Assembly: GCF_003363755.1 (NCBI RefSeq)
Contig: NZ_CP031396.1
Coordinates: 4,285,001-4,349,000, forward strand
DNA from: Pseudomonas protegens
GTDB taxonomy: Bacteria; Pseudomonadota; Gammaproteobacteria; Pseudomonadales; Pseudomonadaceae
Length of the DNA: 64,000 bases
Direction of reading: 5' to 3'
Positions 33,070 through 41,844 of this stretch are shown here, one piece after another. Below the pieces are notes generated by a model that worked only from the letters and a program-made list of their open reading frames with translations, did not search any database and had not been told where the DNA came from. Position numbers and translations under genes: made by a program. The first letter of the stretch is position 1; each line of letters begins with the position of its first letter.

Positions 33070-35816
33070 TCCGCCTGGACAATTGGCAGTTCGATGCAAA
33101 AGCGCGCGCCGTCCTGACCGTTGCTGACACTCAGGCGACCGCCCATGTTCTGGACTATGCCGTAGCTCACCGACAGACCGAGCCCGGTGCCGACGCCCAC
33201 CGGCTTGGTGGTGAAGAAGGGTTCGAAAATCCGTTCCAGCAGCCGCGGGTCGATGCCGCCGGCGTTGTCCTCGACCCACAGGCGCACCCACTGTTCGTCG
33301 CGCTGGCCATGTACGGCAATCCAGGGTTTGAAATCCTTCTGCTGCCCCTGCTTGCCCAGCAGGGCGTCTCGGGCATTCACCAAAAGGTTGATCAGCACCT
33401 GTTCCAACTGGTCGACAAAGCCCAGCACCTGAACCTCGAAACCCAGCTCGCTGATACGCAGTTCCAGCCCCTTGCCACGCATGCCCTCGGCCAGCAGCGA
33501 CAGGGTCCCCTCGATGGCCTGGGCCGGATTGAAGGGCTGTTGCTCCACCTCCGAGCGCCGGCCGAATACCCGCATGTGATCCACCACTCGAGCGGCCCGC
33601 TGGACCTGAGCGTCGATGCGATGGAGTTTTTCGGTCAGGTAGTCGACCTGGATATCGCCACTGTTCAGGCGCTTGAGCACATTGACGATGGCCATGCGCA
33701 TCACGTTGAGCGGCTGGTTGATTTCATGGGCCAGGCCGGTGGCCATTTCCCCCAGGGTGGCCATTTTCGCGCTTTGCGTCAGTTGCTGTTGGGAACGCCG
33801 CACTTCGGTGTTGTCGCGGCCCACGGCCTGGATTTCCAGCAACTGCCCCTGTTCATCGAATACCCCACGATCCGACCAGACCCACCAGGCGTGTTCACGC
33901 CCTGGCAGTTGCAGGTTGATCTCGGCGGTGCTGACCGGAAACTCCGGGCTCAGCAACGTGAGCCGCCGTTCAAAACCCTCGCGCTGCTCGGCGGACAGCC
34001 ACTGTCCGAGATTGCTCCCCGGCAGATCTTCGGCGGCGCACTCCAGGTAGGCCGCCAGCGGCCGGTTGCCGAAGGTCAGGGTCAGGTCCGGGCGGTAGCG
34101 GCAGATCATCGCCGGTGAGTCTTCCACCAGAATCCGGTAGCGCTCTTCGCTCTGGCGCACGTGCTCGGCGGCCAGGGTGGCTTCGGTGACGTCCAGCCAC
34201 AGGCCAACAGCTTCCACCGGCAGGCCCAGGTCATCGCGTAGCAGCTGGGCTTCGTCCAGTACCCAGTGAAAGTTCCCCTGGCGATCCCGGAGTCGGTAGC
34301 GGGCATGGACGTTGCCCTCACGCAGCAGTTGGCGACAGCGCTGGAAGTACAGGTCGCGGTCCTCGGGATGGACCCAGTCCGCCACGGCGCCTTCGTTGCA
34401 GTCTTCCAGGCTCCAGCCCAGCAGCGGTTGCAGGCTGGCGCTGAAAAAACTCGGTTGCAGAGCGCCTTCCAGGTAGCGCTGGACATAGATCACCGCCGGC
34501 GAGCTGGCGATCAGGTTGTCCAGGCGGGCATGGGCGGCAGCGGCTTGTTGCTGTTGGTTCTTGATATCGCTGATATCCAGCATGAACCCCACCAGCCGTT
34601 GCTGTTCGCCTCGTCCCAGGGCCTGGCCCTGCAAACGGTACCAGCGCGTCGCCGCGCTCGGGTCAGCTTCGTGCAGGCGTACGCAGAGCAGCAGCGGCTT
34701 GCCCAGCTTCAGGGCCTGCAGGCGGCTGTTGAGTTCGGCGCGGTCGGCGGGATGAATCAGTTCCAGCCACTCCTGGACGCTGAGTCTGTTGCTGTCGGCG
34801 GGCAGTTGCAGGCTGGCGGCCAGAGGCTTGGCCAGCAACACTTCGGCCGTGTCGGCGCGCAGTTCCCACCAACCGGTGCCCAGCAGCCCTTGCAGGGCTT
34901 CCAGGCGCTCCAGGTGCAGGTGATGACGCTGTTCCCGCAGGCGGCTGAGCAGTGGTCCGGCCAGGGCCGCAGTGAGCATCAGCCAGTCGCGGTCCAGCAG
35001 GTTGGGCGCGTGTTGCTGTACGGCGTAACAGCCGCACAGCAGCCAGGCCGCGACGCCATGGTCGTCCCGGTAGGGCACCAGAAAACCTTCGCGATGACCG
35101 AAGATACCCTGCAATCGCGGGTGTTCATTCAGGCCCTGGATTTGATTCAGATGCAGCGGTGTATTGCCGCTCAGGCTATCCAGGCCAGTCCCCAGGTCCT
35201 GGTCGTCATGCCACAACCGGGGCGAGTCATGGGCACTGTAGCAACTGTGGATGACCCAGCTTTGTTCCTGTTCGTCGAGCAAGGCCAGGCCCAGGCAGGG
35301 GATGTGCCAGTAGCGGGCCAGGTCGGCGAGTTGGTCGTGCAGCACGTCCGGCAGGCGGGTCAGGTTGCACAGGCGGATCTGTTCGCTGATCTGCGCGGCG
35401 AAGATCTGGCATTGCTCACGGCTCAGGGCCTGTTGGCGTTGCTGGATCAGGTCGCCGATGTCCAGCAGATGCAGCAACCATTGCGAGCCCCAGGGCTGGA
35501 GCCAGCCGCGCAGGTGCAAGGTCTTGCCACCCAGCCCGCGCAGGTCCAGGTCCAGCACTTGTCCGCTCCAGTCGGCGGGACGGCCTTCGAGGGCCAGGGT
35601 GCTGCCGGGCAGGATGTAGTCCAGCAGGTGCGATGGTTCGGCGCTGGGGGGCAACTGGGCCAGCCCATGACGCAATGGCCCGCTGCTGGTGAGGACCCGG
35701 CCCTGGGGGTCGAGTACCAGTTGCAGGCCAACAGCCTGGGGCGGGACCCGGGACTCGTCGGCGGGGAGTGGCTGACGCCCCAGCAAGCGTCCAAGCAGCT
35801 TGTCACCAGAGGTCAA
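33054..35816 (-). CDS. pprA: PAS/GAF sensor histidine kinase PprA
   Basis: A 920-residue protein lacking clear membrane helices. A GAF-like region (about 150-310) is followed by three PAS domains (about 320-430, 440-560, 575-690), a HisKA dimerisation domain with LAHEINQPL near residue 700, and a complete HATPase (NLLVNARDAL, VEDNAGGI, FEPFFTTKPVGVGTGLGLSVS). Neighbourhood and domain order match PprA, partner of PprB in control of Tad pili and biofilm matrix in P. aeruginosa. Its ATG overlaps the stop of the TadE/F gene, so both are made together. Confidence 0.85.
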   Translation of the reverse strand: MTSGDKLLGRLLGRQPLPADESRVPPQAVGLQLVLDPQGRVLTSSGPLRHGLAQLPPSAEPSHLLDYILPGSTLALEGRPADWSGQVLDLDLRGLGGKTLHLRGWLQPWGSQWLLHLLDIGDLIQQRQQALSREQCQIFAAQISEQIRLCNLTRLPDVLHDQLADLARYWHIPCLGLALLDEQEQSWVIHSCYSAHDSPRLWHDDQDLGTGLDSLSGNTPLHLNQIQGLNEHPRLQGIFGHREGFLVPYRDDHGVAAWLLCGCYAVQQHAPNLLDRDWLMLTAALAGPLLSRLREQRHHLHLERLEALQGLLGTGWWELRADTAEVLLAKPLAASLQLPADSNRLSVQEWLELIHPADRAELNSRLQALKLGKPLLLCVRLHEADPSAATRWYRLQGQALGRGEQQRLVGFMLDISDIKNQQQQAAAAHARLDNLIASSPAVIYVQRYLEGALQPSFFSASLQPLLGWSLEDCNEGAVADWVHPEDRDLYFQRCRQLLREGNVHARYRLRDRQGNFHWVLDEAQLLRDDLGLPVEAVGLWLDVTEATLAAEHVRQSEERYRILVEDSPAMICRYRPDLTLTFGNRPLAAYLECAAEDLPGSNLGQWLSAEQREGFERRLTLLSPEFPVSTAEINLQLPGREHAWWVWSDRGVFDEQGQLLEIQAVGRDNTEVRRSQQQLTQSAKMATLGEMATGLAHEINQPLNVMRMAIVNVLKRLNSGDIQVDYLTEKLHRIDAQVQRAARVVDHMRVFGRRSEVEQQPFNPAQAIEGTLSLLAEGMRGKGLELRISELGFEVQVLGFVDQLEQVLINLLVNARDALLGKQGQQKDFKPWIAVHGQRDEQWVRLWVEDNAGGIDPRLLERIFEPFFTTKPVGVGTGLGLSVSYGIVQNMGGRLSVSNGQDGARFCIELPIVQADQITR

Positions 35817-36250
35817 AATTGCACACTCGAGATGGCGCTCAGGTTGGTGGGCAGGTTGGGCACCGGGCCGACCACCGGTAATACCAGGCGCGGCAGTACC
35901 TGGGTGAGTTTCTGGGTGGGGTAGTCGATCCGTACTGTGAGTACGCCGTTGGCGTACACCGCGCTGTGGTCGGTGGCGGCGAAGTTGAAGGCCGGCGGAA
36001 TCCAGTTGGTCTGGTTCTGCACCACCGTGTTGGCCAGGTCCTGCACTGTGGTGGCGTAGTCGTCAGTATTGGGGTCGACCGCCACGGCCCGGCGCACCGC
36101 TTCAGCGGTCGCCTGGTTGAAGGATTGCATCATCAGCAGCGGCAGGCTGTAGCTGACCAGGCCGTAAAACACCGCGAAGAAGATCACGAACACGGCGGCG
36201 AACTCGATCGCCACAGCACCTTTCTGCTTTCTAGGGAGGCCCGGTTTCAT
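35813..36250 (-). CDS. TadE/TadF-type pseudopilin
   Basis: A 145-residue protein. MKPGLPRKQKGAVAIEFAAVFVIFFAVFYGLVSYSLPLL is a short basic leader, a KG-A cleavage point, a Glu five residues on, and a hydrophobic helix: the prepilin-like signature of TadE/TadF. Such minor pseudopilins are processed by the Flp prepilin peptidase, here the divergent fppA. The ATG at 36250 is chosen because the leader fits; a Met 11 codons upstream is possible. The stop overlaps the pprA start. Confidence 0.82.
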   Translation of the reverse strand: MKPGLPRKQKGAVAIEFAAVFVIFFAVFYGLVSYSLPLLMMQSFNQATAEAVRRAVAVDPNTDDYATTVQDLANTVVQNQTNWIPPAFNFAATDHSAVYANGVLTVRIDYPTQKLTQVLPRLVLPVVGPVPNLPTNLSAISSVQF

Positions 36251-36324
36251 GAGTGCGTCTACCCTGACAACCACTATGTCCATTGAGCATAGGATCAATC
36301 CGGCAAAAGGAACCCTCTTAGGCG

Positions 36325-36795
36325 ATGCATTTCTGGGTTTTGTGGATCTGGTTGGCAATCTGTGCGCTGCAGGATCTGCGTCAGCGGCAGATCGCCAACA
36401 GCTTGACTCTGGGCGTCGCGCTGCTGGCCGGCCTATACCTGTTGTGGACCGGCAGTACCTGGCTGGGGGCCAGTGCCGCACAGGGTGGTTGGGCATTGTT
36501 GCTGGCCCTGTTGTTCACTTTGCCCGGGTATGCCATGGGGCGGATGGGGGCGGGGGACGTCAAGTTGATGGCGGCCCTGGGGCTGCTCTGCGACCCGGAG
36601 CACTTACTGGGGGCCTTTATCGGCGCTGGGCTGTGCAGCCTTATGTGGTTGCTGATCGCGCCCAGGCTCTGGTTTCAGCAGAAACAAGGGCTTGAGCCCC
36701 AAGAGGGAGGGACCGGCAGGCGCTTGTCAAAAAAATACCCATTTGCTCCCTTTGTACTGGCTGGAATGGTCTTAACTGTGAGCGTGATCCATTAG
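36325..36795 (+). CDS. fppA: Flp prepilin peptidase
   Basis: A 156-residue inner-membrane aspartyl protease of the TadV/FppA group, shorter than PilD because it lacks the N-terminal methylase domain. The two catalytic Asp are in ICALQDLRQRQIAN (Asp17) and the GxGD motif MGAGDVKLMAALGLL (Asp78). It should process the Flp and TadE/F prepilins at the inner membrane. An AAAAGGAA stretch precedes the ATG. It lies 126 bp ahead of pprB on the same strand. Confidence 0.93.
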   Translation: MHFWVLWIWLAICALQDLRQRQIANSLTLGVALLAGLYLLWTGSTWLGASAAQGGWALLLALLFTLPGYAMGRMGAGDVKLMAALGLLCDPEHLLGAFIGAGLCSLMWLLIAPRLWFQQKQGLEPQEGGTGRRLSKKYPFAPFVLAGMVLTVSVIH

Positions 36796-36921
36796 TCGCC
36801 GGACTGATTAATGCGATGTACATAGTCGGAAAGTGGGTCTAGGTTTTTATGTGTAGCTGCCTGGATCATGCGAGGCAGGACAGGAGTGGCCAGTCGACGA
36901 ATGGCCCGCACGGAGTAGCAC

Positions 36922-37710
36922 GTGAACAAGCTCACCTCACAGATGAAAGTGCTCGTGGTCGATGATCAGCCACTGATTGTCGAAGAACTTTGCGAGTTTC
37001 TTGAAAGCAGTGGTTACCGTTGTGTTCCTTGCGAGTCCAGCCTCCAGGCGATGGAGTGCTTCAACAAGGACCCGGAAATCTCCCTGGTGCTCTGCGATCT
37101 GCACATGCCCGATATGGACGGTATCCAGCTGGTGCAGGAACTGCAGCGCCTGGCCGGCAAGCATCGGGTGTTCGAAGCCATCATGCTCACCGGGCAGGCG
37201 GACAAACAGGACGTGATCAAGGCCCTGCGCGCCGGCATTGCCGATTACTACCAGAAACCCATCGACCTGGACGAACTCCTCGAAGGCCTGCAGCGTCAGG
37301 AAGTCGCCTTGCAGGAGCGGCAGAAGAACCTGCACCTGGGGCACCTGAACCAGAAGCTGCAGTTTCTTTCGGAGTCCATAGACGATCTCTACCAGGACCT
37401 GGACAAGGTCCGGCGTACCCCTGCCGCCAGTCGCAGCGAGGAGTCTCAGGGCGACAGCGCATACGGGGATGCCATCGAGATTCCGGCCATCTTCAACCAG
37501 CTGTCGCCACGACAACTGGACGTGGCGCGACTGGTGGGCAAGGGGCAGACCAACTACCAGATCGCCTGTGAACTGGGGATCACCGAAAACACCGTAAAAC
37601 TCTACGTTTCCCAGGTCCTGCGGCTGACCCACATGCACAACCGCACGCAACTGGCCCTGGCCTTGTCACCGAGCAATTCGGGGCTGCGCCAGCGGGTCAC
37701 CGCCCACTGA
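36922..37710 (+). CDS. pprB: Response regulator PprB (REC-LuxR)
   Basis: A 262-residue transcription factor. Receiver domain: KVLVVDDQPLIVEELCEFL, phospho-Asp in LCDLHMPDMDG, Lys in YYQKPIDL. A coiled-coil linker (about 125-165) leads to a LuxR-type helix-turn-helix at the C-terminus (LSPRQLDVARLVGKGQTNYQIACELGITENTVKLYVSQVLR). The start is GTG at 36922 with GGAG six bases upstream. In P. aeruginosa PprB activates Flp-Tad, CupE and an adhesin. Here it is encoded inside the pilus locus between fppA and the tad operon. Confidence 0.92.
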   Translation: MNKLTSQMKVLVVDDQPLIVEELCEFLESSGYRCVPCESSLQAMECFNKDPEISLVLCDLHMPDMDGIQLVQELQRLAGKHRVFEAIMLTGQADKQDVIKALRAGIADYYQKPIDLDELLEGLQRQEVALQERQKNLHLGHLNQKLQFLSESIDDLYQDLDKVRRTPAASRSEESQGDSAYGDAIEIPAIFNQLSPRQLDVARLVGKGQTNYQIACELGITENTVKLYVSQVLRLTHMHNRTQLALALSPSNSGLRQRVTAH

Positions 37711-37766
37711 TAACGAGCAGTGCATGGCGGCGGTGATGAGCTTGCCGCCGCTTGATTGCCTCCTGG

Positions 37767-38033
37767 CTACTTGGTTTCCACCTTGCCACCGGCATCCGGG
37801 TCGTACAGGTCCGGAATTTCGTAGTGGTATTTTTTCAACCAGCGTTGCAACGCCAGCTCACGTTCCGTGGGGGTCGCCGACTGTGGCTGCGGCGAGGCGG
37901 CCAGGTTGCGGCTTTGCAACAGCAGCCAGCCTTCGGTCTCCTGCTGCTGGGGCGAGGCGGGGCCTGCATCGATGGCTTGGGCAGCCAGAGGCATGGTCAG
38001 CAGGGCGGTGCAGCAGAGCATGGGCAGTTTCAT
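37767..38033 (-). CDS. DUF3613 small exported protein
   Basis: An 88-residue protein with a signal peptide (MKLPMLCCTALLTMPLAAQA) and a short mature part ending QRWLKKYHYEIPDLYDPDAGGKVETK, the pattern of the DUF3613 proteins found at the end of Pseudomonas tad operons. It starts one base after the tadD stop. Likely a periplasmic accessory of the pilus; no function is established. Confidence 0.82.
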   Translation of the reverse strand: MKLPMLCCTALLTMPLAAQAIDAGPASPQQQETEGWLLLQSRNLAASPQPQSATPTERELALQRWLKKYHYEIPDLYDPDAGGKVETK

Positions 38034-38034
38034 T

Positions 38035-38769
38035 TCAGCGCTCCTTGGACGGCGTGGCCTCGGGCTGCAGGGTCGTGGAACCCTTCGCCACCTGGGGCAC
38101 GGAGGCCGTGGTTGTCGCGGGTTTCCCCAGCGCCTCGGCGCGGGCCTGGGCCTGGGAAAACTGCTGGGGATTCAGGTTGGCCTGGCTGACCACTTCGGCG
38201 GCCTGCTTCCAGTTGTCCTGATAAAGCAACAGGGTCACCAGGTTGATGGCCGCCAGCGGCTCGGACTGCTTGAGCTCGATGGCGGTGAGGAATTCGAAGC
38301 GTGCATCTTCGATGCGCAACTGGTTGAGGTAGACGACCCCCAGGTCGTTGCGGATTTTTTCATTGGTCGGTGCCAGTCGCGCCGCCCTTTGCAGGTGAGC
38401 CTGAGCCTGGCCGTTGTCCCCCCGGGCCGCCGCCAATTGGCCCAGGCCATGCTCGCCCTCGGCGGCCAGGCAGGAGCCCAGCAGGCTGCGGTACAGTGGC
38501 TCGGCCTCATTACGGCCCAGCAGGCGGTAGACCCGGGCCTTGCGCACCCGCACTTCGGCGAGGTTGTCCGGCAGGTTCTGCAGGTTGGCCAGGCTGGCGT
38601 GCAGCTTGCCGTCGTTGGCCATCTCATCGGCGAGGTTCACCGCCAGCTCCTGCTCGGAGCTGAGCTTGGCGCAACTGGCGGAGTGGGTCAGGGCTGCCCA
38701 CGGCACCTGGCCGTTGCTGGCGCATCCGCCGAGCAGCAACAAACTGGTGGCGACAATCATGGCTTTCAT
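38035..38769 (-). CDS. tadD: TadD, TPR pilotin-like lipoprotein
   Basis: A 244-residue lipoprotein: MKAMIVATSLLLLGGC with a lipobox at Cys16. Tetratricopeptide-like helices follow (LGRNEAEPLYRSLLGSCLAAEGEHGLGQLAAARGDNGQAQAHLQRAARLAPTNEKIRNDLGVVYLNQLRIEDARFEFLTAIEL). TadD is thought to help the RcpA secretin assemble in the outer membrane. The start at 38769 opens the signal peptide. It follows tadC by 10 bp. Confidence 0.93.
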   Translation of the reverse strand: MKAMIVATSLLLLGGCASNGQVPWAALTHSASCAKLSSEQELAVNLADEMANDGKLHASLANLQNLPDNLAEVRVRKARVYRLLGRNEAEPLYRSLLGSCLAAEGEHGLGQLAAARGDNGQAQAHLQRAARLAPTNEKIRNDLGVVYLNQLRIEDARFEFLTAIELKQSEPLAAINLVTLLLYQDNWKQAAEVVSQANLNPQQFSQAQARAEALGKPATTTASVPQVAKGSTTLQPEATPSKER

Positions 38770-38779
38770 CAGATTCCCT

Positions 38780-39664
38780 CTAGGCAGCAAAGGCCCGGGC
38801 GATGGCGGTGAAGCCCGGCCCGGCCAGCACGATCAACAAGGCGGGGAAGAGAAACAGCATCATCACCACCGACATTTTGGCCGACATTTTCGATATGTAT
38901 TCCTGCAGGCGAGTCAGGCGCCGGTCGTCGAGCAACTGCTTGAGGGCCTGCAGGGATTTCATCGCCCCGCCGCCTTGCAGTACCAGTTGCTGGAGAATCA
39001 CACAGGTGTCGGTGAATTCGTCCACCGCCAGCAGGGTCGCGGTCTGGCTGAGCTCCTGGCCCAGCTCCAGGCCCGAATCGACCCGTGCCAGGATCAGGCG
39101 CAACTCGTGGGTCAGTTCCGGCAGCAGCTTCCCGGCTTCGTTGCTCAGGACCCGCAGGGCCTGTTCCACGGCCATGCCCGACTCGAACAGAATGCGCAGC
39201 AAGGGAATGAAGGTCGAAATCTCCAGGGCGATCTGCTTCTGCCGGCGGTGAGCGGCGTAGGCCAGGGCGCGCTTGGGCAGCAGATAACCGGCCCCGGCCG
39301 CCAGCATCGGTACCAGCCATTTGCTTTGCGCGTTGGGGAATGCCACTTCCTGGACAAAGATCACCAGGCACACCGCCAGCACCGGGGTCGCGATCTGGCT
39401 GGCGGCGAACAGCGAGCGCTGGCTGGCGCGACGCCAGCCCAGACGGTTGAGCAGGGTCTGGGTCTCGCTGTCCATGCTGACGGCGCGCTGGCCGAAGCGG
39501 CTGTCGCCCAACTGTCGCAGCCAACTGCCCAGGCGGTTGTCACGGGTCAGGTTGCCTTGCAGGCGCTGGGCAACCTGGCGCTCGCGCCGGCGTTGCTCCA
39601 GCACGCCGTTGCCAAGCAGCAGCAAGGCACCTAAAAACAGCATCGCAGCGGCCAGCAGAAGCAT
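38780..39664 (-). CDS. tadC: TadC inner-membrane platform protein
   Basis: A 294-residue GspF-superfamily protein of the Flp pilus. Hydrophobic segments lie at the N-terminus, near residues 90-125 and at the C-terminus (SVVMMLFLFPALLIVLAGPGF). The T2SSF core contains LRILFESGMAVEQALRVLSNEAG and ELSQTATLLAVDEFTDTCVILQQLVLQGG. It pairs with TadB to anchor the TadA ATPase. One base separates it from the tadB stop. Confidence 0.94.
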   Translation of the reverse strand: MLLLAAAMLFLGALLLLGNGVLEQRRRERQVAQRLQGNLTRDNRLGSWLRQLGDSRFGQRAVSMDSETQTLLNRLGWRRASQRSLFAASQIATPVLAVCLVIFVQEVAFPNAQSKWLVPMLAAGAGYLLPKRALAYAAHRRQKQIALEISTFIPLLRILFESGMAVEQALRVLSNEAGKLLPELTHELRLILARVDSGLELGQELSQTATLLAVDEFTDTCVILQQLVLQGGGAMKSLQALKQLLDDRRLTRLQEYISKMSAKMSVVMMLFLFPALLIVLAGPGFTAIARAFAA

Positions 39665-39665
39665 T

Positions 39666-40547
39666 TCAGATACTCCTCAACATGCGCCACAGGGCCAGGC
39701 AGCCGAAGATCTGCAAGCACACGGCAGTGATCAGCATTTTCTGTCCGGAAGGGTCGTGCCACATGCCCAGCATGTAGCCCGGGTTGGTGAGCATGAAGTA
39801 GCCCACCAGCAGCAGCGGCAGGGTTCCCAGGACCCAGGCGGTCATGCGGGTTTCGCCGGTCATCGCGCTCAGTTGTCGGGCCCCTTGTTCCCGCTCGCGA
39901 ATCAGCTTGATCAGGTTCTCCAGCAGCTCGCTGGCGTTGCCGCCATATCGGTGATTGACCTTAAGGCCCAGGGCGAACATGCGTAACTCGTCCTGCTCGT
40001 AGAACTCGGCGAAATCGTTGACCGCGTCCGGCAGATTGACCCCCAGTTGCACGTTGCGCTGGATACGCCCCATGGCTTGTTTCAGCGGATCGTTACTGGC
40101 CTCGATGGCTCCCAGCACGGCGTCTGCCAGGGTGCGTCCGGACTTCAGGCTGCGCACGCTGTGATCCAGCAAGGGCGGCAGTTGTTCGATCATGCGTTTG
40201 AGCCGGCGCTGGTACAGCCAGGCGACATACAGCCGCAACAGCAGCGGTGGGCCGAAGAGGCTGCCCAGCAGTCCGAGCCAGTCCCCCAGCAGGTAGCCCA
40301 ACAACATCAGCACTGCCCACACCACCAGCCACAGGCCCAGGCGCTCACTGGGCTGGCCCAGGCCGGCGCGGGCAAAGGCGCGCTCCAGGCCGATCCATGG
40401 ACTGCGTTGCGTGCTCAGCTCGGGTTGCCCTTCGGCCAGCCGGTTGAGCACTCGCTCACGCTCGGTCTTGCGCACACCGTGGTAGAACAGCCAGCCGGAA
40501 AGCCCCAGCAGAATCAGGCAGATCAAGGTAAGCAGCAGGCCGATCAT
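39666..40547 (-). CDS. tadB: TadB inner-membrane platform protein
   Basis: A 293-residue GspF-like protein, paralogous to TadC. It has N-terminal membrane helices (LLLTLICLILLGLSGWLFYHG and LVVWAVLMLLGYLLGDWLGLLGSL) and C-terminal helices. The T2SSF domain has LPPLLDHSVRSLKSGRTLADAVLGAIEASNDPLKQ and ELRMFALGLKVNHRYGGNASELLENLIKLIRER. It lies 16 bp after tadA in the operon. Confidence 0.94.
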   Translation of the reverse strand: MIGLLLTLICLILLGLSGWLFYHGVRKTERERVLNRLAEGQPELSTQRSPWIGLERAFARAGLGQPSERLGLWLVVWAVLMLLGYLLGDWLGLLGSLFGPPLLLRLYVAWLYQRRLKRMIEQLPPLLDHSVRSLKSGRTLADAVLGAIEASNDPLKQAMGRIQRNVQLGVNLPDAVNDFAEFYEQDELRMFALGLKVNHRYGGNASELLENLIKLIREREQGARQLSAMTGETRMTAWVLGTLPLLLVGYFMLTNPGYMLGMWHDPSGQKMLITAVCLQIFGCLALWRMLRSI

Positions 40548-40563
40548 GGGCTACCTCGCCGGT

Positions 40564-41844
40564 TCAATTGACGCTCAGCCCGCTCTCGCGGCGCAGTTTG
40601 TCACCCGCCGGGTGCAGCGCCTCGCGCAGGAAACCGAAGCCAAAGCCGCTGCGGCGATCCAGGCGGAACAGGGTGTTGGTGACATAGATGTCATCGCGAA
40701 TGCCCACCACCTCCACCACTTCGCTGACGCAGCGCCGGCCATCGGGCAGGCGGGTCAACTGGATCACCACATCCAGGGCTGCGCAGATCATCTGCCGCAA
40801 GGTGCGTTCGGCGATCTGGCGACCGGTCAGGCCCACCAGGGTCTCCAGGCGCAACAGGGCATCCTGAGCGTTGTTGGCGTGTACCGTACTCATGGAACCA
40901 TCGTGGCCGGTGTTCATCGCGGTCAGTACATCCAGTACTTCCACGCCGCGGATCTCACCGAGGATGATCCGATCCGGGCGCATCCGCAGGGCGTTGCGGA
41001 TCAGGTCGCTGGCCTTGACCTCGCCATGGCCCTCGGCATTGGGCGGGCGGGTTTCCAGACGCACCACATGGGGGTGCCCCAGTTGCAGTTCGGCCACGTC
41101 TTCGATGGTCACCAGCCGTTCGTGGGGATTGATCAACTGGCTGAGGATGTTCAGCAGGGTGGTCTTGCCGGTACCGGTGCCGCCGCTGATGAGGATGTTG
41201 CAGCGTTTGCCCACGGCCTCCTGGAGGAACTCGAAGATCGCCAGGTCGATGGTCTGCATGGCGATCAGGTCGCTGCTCTTGAGCATGTCCTTGCGAAATT
41301 TACGAATCGACAGGCAGGGGCCGTCCAGGGCGATGGGAGGAATGATGGCGTTGACCCGGCTGCCGTCCGGCAGGCGCGCATCGACCATCGGCGAGGACTC
41401 GTCGAGGCGTCGACCCAAGGGGGCAAGGATCCGTTGCATGACCCGCTCAACGTGGTGGGCGTCGATGAAACGCAGGTCGCTCTGGTGCAGCACGCCGTCG
41501 CGCTCGACGAATACCCGGTGCGGGCCGTTGACCAGGATCTCGGTCACCGCCGGATCGCGCAGCAGCACTTCCAGGGGGCCGAAGCCGGTCAGCTCATCGA
41601 CGATTTCCTCCGCCAGCCGTTCCATTTCATAGCGGGAAATCGCCAGGTGCATGCGCGCGATGTACTCCGCCACTTTGTCGGTGACGAACTGCGAGAGGTT
41701 CTGCCGTGAGCTTTCCAGCAGGTTTTTCCCCGAGTCTTCGATGGCATCGATGATGTAGCGATGCAGCACCAGCTTCAGGCCTTCGTGATCGCTATTGCCC
41801 GGTGCCGGACGAGCCGGGGCGCCAAAGAGTTTTTCGCTGCTCAT
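40564..41844 (-). CDS. tadA: TadA pilus assembly ATPase
   Basis: A 426-residue secretion ATPase of the VirB11/CpaF type that powers Flp pilus assembly. Walker A is GGTGTGKT (221-228), Walker B lies in DRIILGEIRG (about 291-300), and the His box MSTVHANN is at about 318-325. The N-terminal domain spans about 20-190. All catalytic motifs are intact. Its ATG overlaps the tadZ stop (ATGA). Confidence 0.96.
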   Translation of the reverse strand: MSSEKLFGAPARPAPGNSDHEGLKLVLHRYIIDAIEDSGKNLLESSRQNLSQFVTDKVAEYIARMHLAISRYEMERLAEEIVDELTGFGPLEVLLRDPAVTEILVNGPHRVFVERDGVLHQSDLRFIDAHHVERVMQRILAPLGRRLDESSPMVDARLPDGSRVNAIIPPIALDGPCLSIRKFRKDMLKSSDLIAMQTIDLAIFEFLQEAVGKRCNILISGGTGTGKTTLLNILSQLINPHERLVTIEDVAELQLGHPHVVRLETRPPNAEGHGEVKASDLIRNALRMRPDRIILGEIRGVEVLDVLTAMNTGHDGSMSTVHANNAQDALLRLETLVGLTGRQIAERTLRQMICAALDVVIQLTRLPDGRRCVSEVVEVVGIRDDIYVTNTLFRLDRRSGFGFGFLREALHPAGDKLRRESGLSVN